Shown: piece after piece, positions 1 to 13,200 of the stretch
Layout: every line of letters starts with the position of its first letter
How positions within the stretch are numbered: the first letter of the stretch is position 1
Assembly (NCBI RefSeq): GCF_026745355.1
Contig: NC_079206.1
Coordinates: 21,445,399-21,509,398 of the forward strand
DNA from: Beta vulgaris subsp. vulgaris
Lineage: Eukaryota > Streptophyta > Magnoliopsida > Caryophyllales > Amaranthaceae
Length of the DNA: 64,000 nt
Direction: 5' to 3'
Program-made: the position numbers and the translations under genes
The notes under the pieces: model-generated
What the model was told of the DNA's origin: nothing
Database searches by the model: none
What the model saw: only the letters and a program-made list of their open reading frames with translations

Positions 1-432
1 AAATTACGTTTTTTAGCCCATAAACCAATCAAATCGTGTCAAAACGGGTTATGATGCAATTTTGCACGGTGCGACCCAATCATTATTTTTATTATTAAAT
101 ATTATTATATTATTAAAATCTAATTATTAAAATACTAATATTAATTTACTTCTTAGATATTATTGTTATTATATAATCATCATCAAGTATTAATATATTA
201 ATACAAATAATATAAAATAATTATTATTAATTATCATTAATTATGATTATTATTATTATTAATTTGATTATTAATATTATTTATTTATAACTATCATTTC
301 AAAATATCCAAAAATACTGTTATTATTAAACATTATTAATTATTCATTACTATTACTTATCATTATAATAATTATTTAATATTCATATTATTATTGTTTA
401 AATATTAATTATATATTTATTACATTCAATCT
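1..432. other. AT-rich intergenic DNA
   Basis: Very AT-rich sequence with many ATTATT and TTAATTATT runs. No reading frame, RNA gene or terminal repeat of a mobile element is visible. Confidence 0.6.
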
Positions 433-521
433 AATTCAATTCAGTTCAGTTCAGTTCAGCTCGATTCAGTTCAGTTCAGTTCAGTTCAGTTCAGCTCAGC
501 TCAGCTCAGTTCGGTTCAGCT
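433..521. repeat. (TTCAG)n minisatellite
   Basis: About seventeen tandem copies of the 5-mer TTCAG with variants GCTCAG, TTCGG and TCGAT. The same word recurs in the array near 5040-5090 and in intron 1 of the gene at 27343, so it looks like a dispersed simple-repeat family. Confidence 0.85.
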
Positions 522-2680
522 GTTTTATGCCGAAGGAAACATTCCCTTAATTGCTAAGCGAGTAAAACCGTACCAATATAACACTTAACGACCGTCGCGC
601 GCAATTCAATGTTTTTCAACTAGTGATTCCCGATGCATTGCTCAGGCCCGATAACTATTTATCTACTCGGTGAAAACTCAATTCTATCTTTAGGTGCTTA
701 AAGGTGTAGAAACTAGTATAGGTGTTTAGTATAGGATATTAAATAAAAAACACTTTGAGTTGATAGATCTATTATCCCTTCTACTCTAACATAATATAGT
801 ACTAATGATGAGTATATTTGATTTCCTAAGCCAAAACAGACGAAAGTTCTCAAGTCTTTTATGATCAATTAGACACAACGTTACATTGCTGGTATAATTG
901 GTCAGCATTATTGTAATTGGCTATTTTGGCCAGCCTGAATCTTGATCATGCTCTTCTTCTTTTTTAATTTGATTTTTTTTAATATTTTGGTTATTATTAG
1001 GAGGTAGATTTGCCTTTAACATCAAGTTCTAAAACCTTTATTCCTCTGATCTCCTGCCTCCTGAGCTTTACCTCTGTCTGTCTTAAAGCAAGGAAGAATC
1101 AATTCTCTCTTCTCTCTATTCAATCAAATGCGAAAGCCATTTGTTGGGAAACAAGTAGAAAGAAAAGCTCTTTTTAACCCTTAATTAAAGAGGCCCCCCT
1201 AATCTTAAGTTCTTCTAAGACAAGAAAAGCATAGTCTTGGTCCAACTAAGAAAGTTAATCTTATGAATTTAGTTTGCTCAGGTTTTTGAACCAAATTATT
1301 TTAATTTGAAAATTTTCTCTTTTGTTCTTATTAACTTTCAGTCTTTCACTAATATTGATGGAACTTCTTTTTGGCCCATACTCTAATAATCTTTATGCAT
1401 AAGCATAACTGTTTAGGAGGGCCAGTCTCATGATCACCCCCTTCAATTTTTGTGTGCAAAAGTTGTCCACTTCTAATTTAGTTCTTTTTTTTTTGGGAAG
1501 GATTTCCTTATTAACTTATTTTTTATCCGTGTAAAAACATGGCTTGTTTACATCGTTATCTTAAATTGATCTTCAAAAACACTACAAACATGGATTGGGC
1601 ATTATTGAACTTGTTTTTGATGGGTGGGGAGAGAAAAAAGAATATGTGTTCATTTTATTTTTGGATGATATATGTACGAAGTTTGTACTTTCAGAAAAAT
1701 AAAAGTATCAAGAACTAGAGTGATACTTGAGCCATATTTGATAGTGTTATATAATGTATATCTATACAAATATATTAAAGATGTTCTTATTAAAGGAACG
1801 GTCACGTGGCACTATTGTCAAAATTTTAGTGCACATGTTCTCAAGGTTTAAGATACATGCTTATAATCTGAATTAAAAATATTAACAATATGTAATTACT
1901 ATGATTTGAACACGCGGCCTTACTTGAAATGAAATGTGAGAGTTTAAACCACTACTTCAGTACAATTTCAATGCTTAATGTTTCAAAGTAAAACATAATA
2001 AAGTCTCATATAAAAACATGTAGACGAGCTTTTTAATCTTTAATCCCTTTATTAAGTAATAACATTTGTTTACCCGAATTACATTAAAATTGTTACTTTT
2101 ATCCACAAATCTCCAGAAGTTTTTTTTGATCAACTTATCATGCTATAACGTCTATTTTTGAATTTCGTACTAGACAGAATATTACGAAAAGATGATAGAA
2201 TCATATATGAAAATTATGAATAAAATATTTTATTTTTGACTCACCCGGGACATCGCCGGAGGTAAAATACTAGTTTTATATTATACTTTAGTATTGAAGG
2301 ATAATTATTATCATTACACGCAATAATCGTGTGGAGTTCTAAAAAAAATGATTGGGTATTATTTATACTTAGCTTTTCATAAAGTTTTCCTTTCCTTCTT
2401 TTGGTTATTGATAGTACTTAAGAGTTAAGGAGGACAATAGATCATTAAGTTTCTCCTTGGTATGTAAAACTTGACCAACTTTCTTCTTCTTTTACTTTAA
2501 TAGTGTAGTTTTCTTTTTGTTTCTTTTTAATCTACACTATATACATATATACTTTTTATATACTTTACGTTGATCAAAGTTGGTGATTTATATATAATGA
2601 TTAAAAAAATAGTCATGTAAAATATTGTTAGATTTTATGTCACAAAGTATGAAAGTCAAATGCAGATTGAGAAGAAAAAG
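522..2680. other. intergenic DNA, no feature recognised
   Basis: No long reading frame on either strand. I see no recognisable protein remnant, terminal inverted repeat or RNA gene. A CACGTG (G-box word) occurs near 1803 but has no gene context. Confidence 0.5.
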
Positions 2681-3713
<1,033 letters not shown>

Positions 3714-3748
<35 letters not shown>

Positions 3749-3763
3749 AATATATATATATAT

Positions 3764-3800
<37 letters not shown>

Positions 3801-3814
3801 GTTATATATATATG

Positions 3815-3899
<85 letters not shown>

Positions 3900-3934
3900 G
3901 TATATATATGTATATATATATATGTATATATATG

Positions 3935-3979
<45 letters not shown>

Positions 3980-3986
3980 ATATATA
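3714..3986. repeat. (TA)n / TATATG microsatellite
   Basis: About 270 bp of TA repeats with interspersed TATG units, immediately abutting the right terminal repeat of the hAT remnant. All reading frames through it are Tyr-Ile-Met repeats and were not taken as genes. Confidence 0.95.
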
Positions 3987-4837
3987 GTTCCAATCAGGTC
4001 TAATAAGGTCCAAATAGTCAATGTTTATTAAATATTTGTATTATTGTCCATTATTTTGTTATTCATAATTTCATATCACTATCAGCTGATTATGTTATTA
4101 TTAGAATTTTAAATTAAAGTACCACAATGATTATATATAGTATTATACTTGTATTAGTGTATTATTTTATAATTTACTTGTATTATGTCTATTATTTTAT
4201 TATTTATATGTATTATGTCTATTATTTTATTATTCATATTACTATTAGCTGATTATGTTATTATTTAATTTTTTTATTAAAGTACCACAATGTATAGTAT
4301 TATACTTGTATTATTGTCTATTATTTAATTATTCATATTGCTATTAAGTGATTATAATATTATTTAAGGTTAACAATAATAATCATTATAATTACAATAT
4401 TTTACAATTCGTCTTTAAATAACTAGAGATACTATATTTTCGTTACTAATAACAATGAAAGATATAAATATAGAGTGAGAGATAAGGAGTTAATGCATTC
4501 TACTACCTTCACATAAATGAAAGTGGGGTGAGAGTTTTTCATATATAAGTATGTGCCAATTTTAACTTGTTAGCAATAAATGTTAATCAACTTTTGATTT
4601 TCCACTAGTGCTTTATAAAATCAAAACAAGAGTATTAGATATATTAGTAGTCAAAGTTATGTATAGGCAAATATATAAATAGTAAATTTTTTTGTTAAAT
4701 TAATTATCATAAGAGATAATTAATAATCATTATTTTTTAAAGGACGAATTATAATAATTATTACTCCATAAAAAATTTTGAGGGTAGTATTTACGTTAGT
4801 GGTAATATTTATGTTATTCATGGTCAATATTTTTGTC
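3987..4837. repeat. AT-rich DNA with a diverged ~163-bp direct duplication
   Basis: The words AGCTGATTATGTTATTATT, AAAGTACCACAATG and GTATTATACTTGTATTA occur in order near 4083 and again near 4247. A third, weaker copy follows near 4320. The rest is AT-rich intergenic DNA with no gene. Confidence 0.55.
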
Positions 4838-5095
4838 TAATAAGGTCAAATAAGTTTCAATCAGGTCCAATAAGGTCTAATAAGTTTCAATCAGGTCCAA
4901 TAAGGTCTAATAAGTTTCAATCAGGGCCAATAAGGTCTAATAAGTTTCAATAAGGTCAATAAGTTCCAATAAGGTCCAATAAGTTCCAATCAGGTTCAAT
5001 CAGGTCCAATAAGTTGAATCAGGTCCAATCAGGTTTAATAAGTTCCAATAAGTTCAGTTCAGATAAGGTCCAATAAGTTCAGGGCCAATAAGTTG
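4838..5095. repeat. AATAAGGTC / AATCAGGTC minisatellite
   Basis: About 25 imperfect tandem units of roughly 10 bp (AATAAGGTCC, AATAAGTTTC, AATCAGGTCC), ending in TTCAG-type units. Unit order varies, as if by repeated slippage. A small relative occurs near 28380-28520. Confidence 0.9.
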
Positions 5096-5169
5096 AATAG
5101 AACGCATCCTCAATCTGTAATTTGACTTTCATACTCATATATTGAAAACTAACTTTAAGCTGAAAACCG

Positions 5170-5380
5170 ACATTTTTGCTCATTTTTTTTTTTTTTTGCT
5201 CATTTTATGTTTTTGCTCATTTTAAGAAACTTTTGCTCATTTTACAAACTTTTGTTCATTTTATATTTTTTTGCTCATTTTAAGTTTTCGCTCATTTTAA
5301 GAAACTTTTGCTTATTTTACAAAAATTTTCTCATTTAATGTTTTTTGCTCATTTATAAATTTTTGCTCATTTTATGTTGT
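5170..5380. repeat. TTTTGCTCATTTTA minisatellite
   Basis: About twelve copies of a core TTTTGCTCATTTTA separated by short variable spacers (AGAAAC, CAAAC, TGTT). Periods range from about 14 to 20 bp. No reading frame survives. Confidence 0.85.
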
Positions 5381-5417
5381 AGTTTTCAGTTTTCAGCATC
5401 AGGAGGAGTTTTCACAT

Positions 5418-5455
<38 letters not shown>

Positions 5456-6568
5456 AATTATATATATAAACAAAAAAAGTTTTGAATTTGCCATAAGTCA
5501 TTATTCGTGGCTTAAGTTACATCTACGCTGGCTATAATGTATAAGGCTCTAACTTTAATCTTTAACAAGATGTTTATATGCTTTTAGAGAAGTTTATATT
5601 AAGATGACACTTATACTTCATGTTACTTGCAAGTTGCAACATGAAATACAAAAAACATTCCCTCTATTTGATCAGCTGATCATCCAAATTGTACACATAA
5701 GCAAAAGGGGCATGCATTCAGCATATTGTCAAAAAAGACTTCGAGAACTTTAACCTAACGTTAAGAATGTTGGGCTTTCACGAGAGTAAAATAAACATTA
5801 ATATGCAAACTTTAAAAAGCTGGTTTTAGTATGATCATGTCTTAAAGTAGAAATATAATACATCAAAAATCTCAATCCCTAAGTCTTTTTTTTTTCTTCT
5901 AGTTCCCAATGTTTCTCAATTCCTTTGCTTCTTCACTGTGTTTTGTGCTTTGCTTTGGACGAGTCTAAAAGTATACTACAAGACCTGTTATTGAGGAATT
6001 GTAGTTTACGTACGACATTACATTCAAACCTCGTTAAAAGAAGAGACCTAGCTATAAACTATAGTATATTTTTATTTGTATGCTAGTACTATAAATACTC
6101 ATACAAGAGGAAGCTAGACATAGACTGTTCTAAGATCATGTTGCATGCAAAGCTTTGACAGCACATACGTACGTGTTATTTCACTTGCAAGAAAGCTTAT
6201 AAATAAAGCTGCTGATACCAAAGTTGTCTAGTTCTGGAAACCCCCTCGTAATCTCATATACTCTTGTCTCGGACTTGGAGTCTAGGACTATCATAATTTA
6301 TATTAATTGATTTCTTTTTTCTTGCATGCAATACTTGGACTATCAATCATTTATATACATATTTTTTTGCAATCTGGACTATCATCCTTGGCAAGACCTA
6401 ATTAAAGGATTGCTCTATTTGATTTGAAATTTACCTTTTAAAACAAAATTATATATTTGAATTTATCTAAACTTCTCCTAATTTATATATTGAAACTATT
6501 ATGAAAATTCAAAAACTAGAAATAATGATAATATTCGTAACCAGATTGTAATGTTTGGCAATTTCTGT
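5381..6568. other. intergenic DNA with a short TA tract
   Basis: A TA microsatellite occupies about 5420-5465. The remainder shows no reading frame, transposon terminus or RNA gene that I can recognise. Confidence 0.5.
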
Positions 6569-6858
6569 AACACCCCGATCTCTAAGCATCTTTATTAGCT
6601 TAATTGATCTTGATTATTAGCAGCGGAAGACCTAGCCTTTGGTCGGTACGTTACTGTCGTACTCTCCATTAGGAAAATACAAGGCAACATACTTTAATAA
6701 AACATATAATAACGTGGAAACTTAAACGTACTAGATTATATTAAAGTAAAACAGATTTAATTAACTATAACTAACTACTTAAGTTACAAAAGCTATAAAT
6801 GCTTGAGTTATTTTAATAACATTTCCTCACTGCTAAGCCATTGCGTCATCCCCATGGG
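6569..6858. mobile_element. possible retrotransposon remnant starting TGTAACACCCCG
   Basis: The segment opens with TGTAACACCCCGAT, contains GCAGCGGAAG, and ends near CCATGGGTACCT. Such words are common in plant gypsy LTRs, but no second LTR, primer site or coding domain is present. This is a similarity of style only and the assignment is weak. Confidence 0.25.
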
Positions 6859-7249
6859 TACCTACAAGAATAAACGTAATCAACGACGATTTTAAGCCGT
6901 TGCTGATCAGAACAAAGCCGTCGGTGAAATGATCAACGACGGCCAACCGCCGTTGTTGATAGCCGGACGTTGCAGATATAGACGGTATTTAAGAAATTAA
7001 CGACGGCCTGGTCGTCGGTGCTTTATCAACGACTGTTCTTTACCCATATACCGTCTGCATCAGAAAGCCGTTGTTGCATTTGCAACACCGACGGTTTCCA
7101 GCCATCACTGAAAGAACGACGGTATCTAGCCGTCGTTAATTCGACAACAACTCACAGCAGACAGTGATTAAGCGACGGCTTTGACCCGTCGCTAAAAGTT
7201 AAAGCGGTTGTTGTTTGATGTTTAGCCATCATCAATACTTTCTTTGTAC

Positions 7250-7529
7250 CAGGGGTGTTCAAAAATATCCGATCCGAAATATCCGACAATCCGATCCGAA
7301 ATTTTGGATATCCGATCCGATTTTAAGATTTCGGATATTTCAGATCGGATATTCGGAAAAAATACCGGATTTTCGGATCGGATACGGATCTGAATTTTTC
7401 GAAAATGTCAACTACCCAATCCGAAAATCCGGTGATCCGATCCGAAAACCCGGTGATCCGATCCGAAAATTTCGGATCGGATTCGAATCGCAGTTCCTCC
7501 GATCCGATATCCGACGTTGAACACCCCTA
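7250..7529. mobile_element. hAT-type MITE with perfect 8-bp target duplication
   Basis: A 280-bp element begins CAGGGGTGTTCAA and ends TTGAACACCCCTA, so the terminal inverted repeats match at 12 of 13 positions. It is flanked on both sides by CTTTGTAC (7242-7249 and 7530-7537), an exact 8-bp duplication typical of hAT. Its interior is made of GATCCGATCCGAAA words in both orientations, so a single strand can fold extensively. It is nested in the subterminal region of the CACTA element. Reading frames across it are incidental. Confidence 0.9.
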
Positions 7530-7962
7530 CTTTGTACAACAACCGTTTAACCGTCGTTGTCTGAAGTTTAGCCGTCGTTATTGTTTTTTGTTATGTTAAA
7601 TAGTATTATAATATTACATATTATAATAAAACCTGTACTTGCTGGACGGCAGCCCCGAAATATAATACATTAAACCTGGGCCCGCATTGTCTGCTTCGCA
7701 TTCTATACGTTAAACTAAAAAAATATGCAATTTAAACATGAAATATATTAGATTTATGTACACAAAATACATCCCGATGTCGGGGAATAAGTTGTAAATG
7801 TCTATAATTAGACAAACTACCTAGATTAGTTATATGTACGCAAAATAGATCCCGGTGTCGGGAAATCAAGTCAAAGTCGAGTTCCAAAACAATATACCCA
7901 CACATCTAAAATCAATGCTAGATATATGCCAATAAATATAGACACTAAATACATATATATAA

Positions 7963-10248
7963 TTAGACTAAGTGTGTAGAAACTATAAGTGAGTAATCTA
8001 GTTGCCAAAACCAAACAAAGTACATTGTCGCGGGTGTCTCTGTAGCACCAGTGCCACCACCAAACCCTGGGTCATCGTCTGGTCTGCGTTGTGGAGAGGG
8101 TCCTGTGTTGCAACCTGAGAACAAGTGGCGAATTAATTTAGACATGTTCCGCATCATTTCCTGCACGAGGGCCCGATTTGACTCTTCCAGCCGTGCTGCG
8201 AACCTTGCCTCCACTTCTTCCATCCGTGCAGCGACCTTTGCCTCCACCTGCGCCTCAAGTTGAGAAAAAATGGACGGCTCAAATGGTTGTGAAGAGCCAT
8301 CTCCTCGCCCCGATGCAGAGTTGTAATACAAATGATCTCCCTGACCCAACCCCTGCACTTTACCTCTGTTCCTCCCACCAACTGTCTCCTAATACAACAA
8401 ATTCGGGTTCGGCTGTGACCCATGAGTGGTACAATCATCCAGCTTCTTGATGTATGTCTCCTGCATTTGGTTAAATAATGTACTCATATTCACGCATTTT
8501 AAAGCAATATGGCCTAAAACGAGCTAAATGACCTATATTTGGTTCTAACTTGGCTATATTTTATAATTTCAATCAATAGTACAATCTAACACATTAAACT
8601 AAGTATATATAGGATGTTTGAGTTGTTTATAACTCAAACTAACTTAAAACTACTCATATTCATGCATTTTCAAGAAATATGGCCTAAAACGAGCTAAATG
8701 ACCTATATTTGGTTCTAACTTGCCTATATTTTGTAATTTCAATTAAAACTACAATCTAACACATTGTACTAAGTATATATCATATTTGAGGTGTTTATGA
8801 TTCAAACTAACTTAAAACTACTCACATTCATGCACTTTCAAGAAATATGGCCTAAAATGAGTTAAATGACCTATATTTGGTTCTAAGTTGCCTATATTTT
8901 CTAATTTCAATCAAAACTACAATATAAGACATTAAACTAAGTATATATATCATATTTGAGGTGTTTATGACTCAAACTAACTTAAAACTACTCATATTCA
9001 TGCATTTTCAAGAAATATGGCCTAAAATAAGCTAAATGACCTATATTTGGTTCTAACTTGCCTATATTTTGTAATTTCAATCAAAACTACAATCTAACGC
9101 ATTATATTAAGTAAATATATCATATTTGAAGTGTTTATGATTCAAACTAACTTAAAACTACTCATATTTATGCATTTTCAAGAAATATGGCCTAAAATGA
9201 GCTAAATGACCTATATTTGGTTCTAACTTGCCTATATTTTATAATTTCAATCAAAACTATAATCTAACAAATTATACAAAGTATATATCATATTTGAGGT
9301 GTTTATGATTCAAACTAACTTGAAAATACTCATATTCTTTCATTTTGCAAATAAAATAGCCTATAATGCCTTAAATATATGTTTAAAGGTATGTACCGAG
9401 ATTTGTTTTGCTTTCTTGTTTGCTGCAATTTCTCCTTTTCCAGCAACAGTTTTGAAATGAGTCTTCAAGAATAACTTGAGGGCGGTAGGGAGTACTCCTC
9501 CTCTACTCTTTGCCTGTACACATTGTTGAACAAAGGCTTTTTTTTTTTTTTTTACATATACGGAAAAAATCATGAAATTCAAACTAAGTAATACATATGA
9601 AACATTCTTACCATCTTTTTAGCATGTTGTGCCGCCGAGATAGAACCCTGAAAGTGCGACGGCTCAACTGGATTAGAAAGGGAGCCACCTCTTCGGTTAT
9701 TCTTTGCCTTCTCATATTTTTCGAGGAACGTGGCTCCTGACTTTTTTTCTTCATTGCTTCATAGATGGTTTCCCCCAACCATTTTGGCCTTTCTTTACCT
9801 TTCTTGAGCACCCAGTACCACAAGTCTCTCAGACGATTTGCAGCTTTCATCTTGTATGCTCTCCTCACTTGGCCATCTACCTTAAGAGCCCATTCGTAAA
9901 GACCCTTTAATCAAACATTAAAACAAGTTGTTAATAAACTAATATAGTAAATTTAATTCTTCATAATTCGATTCATACATACCGTGAATGAGTTCCACCA
10001 ATGCATCTTTGTTGCATTGTCCACCTCACTGTAGTTAAACCAAGGTTTTCGAAAATGCCCCTGGAAAATGTCAGTGATGGACCCACTGACTTTGTTATCA
10101 TCAAACCTGAATTGAAAACAAACACGTAAATTGTCAATATCATTTAATATAAATATCATGAATCATATAGTAACTTAGAAATTTACCACAATCCAATACG
10201 GCTTAAAACCCTTTTTGATGCACGGTTTGACCCTTCAGCTTCCTCCAT
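7963..10248 (-). pseudogene. TNP1-like En/Spm transposon protein (Transposase_24 type), five exons
   Basis: Exons on minus can be read at 10248-10187, 10106-9983, 9904-9612, 9513-9397 and 8460-7963. All junctions are GT-AG and the phases agree. Exon 2 has GSITDIFQGHFRKPW. Exon 3 has RLRDLWYWVLKKGKERPKW and ends AAQHAKKM. Exon 4 begins AKSRGGVLP. Exon 5 reads through ETVGGRNRGKVQGLGQG into a coiled coil rich in EAKVAARMEEVEARF. This order matches the plant Ptta/En/Spm Transposase_24 family, the accessory DNA-binding protein of CACTA elements. Two lesions are seen: a one-base frameshift in an A-run of exon 3 (near 9745-9752) and an in-frame stop just before ETVGG. The proposed ATG overlaps the end of TNP2 by about 45 bp in another frame. 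Function is inferred from the family. Confidence 0.75.
8482..9340. repeat. 170-bp tandem repeat filling intron 4 of the TNP1-like gene
   Basis: Five full units start near 8482, 8652, 8820, 8990 and 9160, with a partial sixth at 9328, giving periods of 168-170 bp. Each unit begins ACTCATATTCATGCATTTTC, continues through GGCCTAAAA and GACCTATATTTGGTTCTAA, and ends CAAACTAACTTAAAACT. Copies differ at scattered positions. The array occupies nearly all of the 936-bp intron 8461-9396 and does not touch the splice sites. Confidence 0.9.
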
Positions 10249-13200
10249 ATGGCTGCTCGACGTCTCCAAGATGAAATTGAATTCCCATACTCGCTTAGTT
10301 CATCATCACTATCGTCATCCCAAAAACCATCATCTTCATCGTCATCATCCTCGCTATCTCCAGACTCGAAACTAGACTCTTCTTCATCCTCACCTAAGGG
10401 GACTTCGAACAAAATATCTTCATCATCTGCTTGAACACACTCGACATCATTACCCTCTTCATAATCGGGAATATCACTTGGATCAGAAAGAGTTGGAGTC
10501 CCAACACTTGTCTCCTGAAGGAAGTCGAAGTCAACAGGAGCATCAATCACAGACTTTGCCTTTGTCCTAAACACAGCCCACCATTGAGCACGATCTCTTT
10601 TCAAGCTTGGGTACGGTGCGAAGTATACTTGGCTAACCTAGTATGATAGCACAAAGGGATCAAACTTGGGGTATTTCTTGGTATGGTTGACTTCAACTAG
10701 CTTGTATTGATCGATGTTCATTCCCCTGACATTGTCCATCCAATTGCACTTGAATAGAATAGTGCTATATTGCCTAAGGGCACTAGTAAACTTCAATTCT
10801 ATAACATCATCTAGAATCCCAATGAAATCACTCCCCCCGTCATTAGACACACACACTCCATAATTCATGGTGGACTTGTGTTTGCTTGATCCTTGTGTTT
10901 GGAAATTGTATCCATTAACATAGTATCCATTCCAAGTGCGAATAATGTCAAAGGACCCATTGATGAAGCAAACAATACATCATCATTTGGTTTGTCTTGA
11001 ATAACCTATTAAAATAATTCGTATGTTAGATAGAGCTTTGTATTAAGTGAGATTTAATAGTCAAACAAACTCACTTTCAATCTAAACCAATCAAGGTATT
11101 CTGCTTCATGTTGCACCCACACATCTTCTGCACGTAGAGTAGGTCGAATCTGAAGAAGGTGGTCCTCGAAATCCCTTACAATCATAACAATTTTTATTGT
11201 CTAAATTAAAATAAAATTTAAATTTGTAAATAGTATGATTATTAACAAGTGTTTTTCTTTTCAAATTCTTGTAAGATGCCTGTATTTGCTAGCACATATA
11301 GGTGTGCACGTTGAAGTTCTGCTTCAGTTAAAAATCGTGTTCCACCTGCATTTCACGGTCGACCACAATCAACTCTAAATAGTTCTGGGACGTTTTCGTC
11401 GAGCATCCTATCAACTTCATCATTGACATTACGGCCTAAATCTCGTGTCTTAGTATCCACTCCTTGCTGAAAGTAGTTGGAACAGAAGTTTGCAATCTCT
11501 TCACACAAGTATGCATTACAAATAGAACCCTCCACACGAGCCTTGTTACCAATTTTGCGTTTTAAATGATTAAGGAACCTAATAAAGTGATTATGAAAAG
11601 AGTTACACAATTGCGAAGAATAATAAAAAAGGATATTTTAAAATGAAAGATAAGGTACCTTTCAAAGGGATACATCTAACAGTATTGTACTGGACCACAT
11701 AGCCTAGCTTCGCATGGAAGGTAAACCGGTAAGTGTTCCATGGAATTGAAGAATGATGGTGGGAAAATCTTTTCAAGTTTACAAAGGATCTCGGCTATGT
11801 TCTCTTGCAATATTTCCATGTCACTTACTGTGATGGTGGAGTAACACAAATCACGAAAAAAGAGGTTGATCTCAGTAACAGCTTTTCACACATGAACCGG
11901 GAGCAACTCCTTTAATACTATCGGTAATAATCTTTCTATGAAGACATGACATTCATGGCTTTTCATACTGTGCAGCTTACCAGACTGCATGTCCACACAT
12001 CTTGTTAAGTCGGAAGCATAAACATCGCAAAATTTTAAATCTCTCACCGAGTTGCATAGTACTTTCCTTTGGGAAATGTCTAGTGCGAAAGATGCTTTTG
12101 GTGGAGTTTCTTTCCCGTTCGCATCCTTGGTAACATGAAGTTGAGGCCTTTTACACACTTTAGCAACGTCTTTCCTGGATGCAATAATGTCTGATGTCTG
12201 TTTTTTCACATCCATAATTGTGTGAATGAGTTGGTCGAAAAAGCTTTTCTCAATGTGCATGACGTCAAGGTTGTTACGAAGATGGAGAGATTTCCAGTAT
12301 GGGAGCTCCCAAAGACAGCTTTGTCTGACCACCCTTTTTTCAACTTTTTAAAAGTATTAAGTGCTGCTAGCCCATCTATAGCCTTTAGCAAGTCCTTAAC
12401 ACATGACCACAACACTTCCTATGACATGATGTGTGGCGGAGACCCTTTTCAACCTTATTTCTGCAAAAAGCTACTTTGCTGTTACGAAAAAGATGATCTA
12501 GGGGTAGGAATTGACGGTGACAATCAAACCAAGAAACTTTACCCCCATGGTCGAGCCAAAAAGCTTTAGATTTGTCTAAACAGTAAGGACATACCTTTTT
12601 TCCAGCAGTAGCCCAGCCAGATAGCATACCGTACGCAGGAAAATCACTTATTGTCCAAAGAATGGCAGCACACATATTGAAATTTTGTTTTCGAGAAATA
12701 TCATAAGTTGTTGGCCATAATTGCTTCAATTCCTCGATTAATGGTTGCATGTACACATCCAAGTTTCCCTTCGAATTTTTAGGACCAGGAACGAGCAATG
12801 AAAGAAACATGAAGGGTTTTTTCATGCACATCGATGGCGGCAAGTTGTACGGGGTTAAGATGACCGGCCAACATGAATACTAAGCCCCAAACTTTCCATG
12901 TGGACCAAACCCATCGGTACACAAACCGAGCCGAACATTCCTAGGCTTAGATGCAAATTCGTCAAAGGATCTATCCAAATGCTTCCAAGCTTCACTGTCG
13001 CTAGGGTGAGCCATTTTGTCTTCGGCTCTTCGATTTTTGGCATGTCATTTCTTGAGCAACATTTTTTTGTTGCATACAACCTTTGCAATCTCGGTGTGAC
13101 CCGCGGTGCAGCAGTTCTTCCATACCAACTTAACTGCCCGACGCTGCTATTGGCATAGCTTTTGTGCAACATCGAAAGGGTCCTGATGTAATGGGATCGT

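Noticed and set aside
4838..5380. Regular direct repeats as a possible CRISPR-like array
   Set aside because: Plant nuclear context, no constant repeat with unique spacers of equal size, and no associated genes. These are minisatellites.
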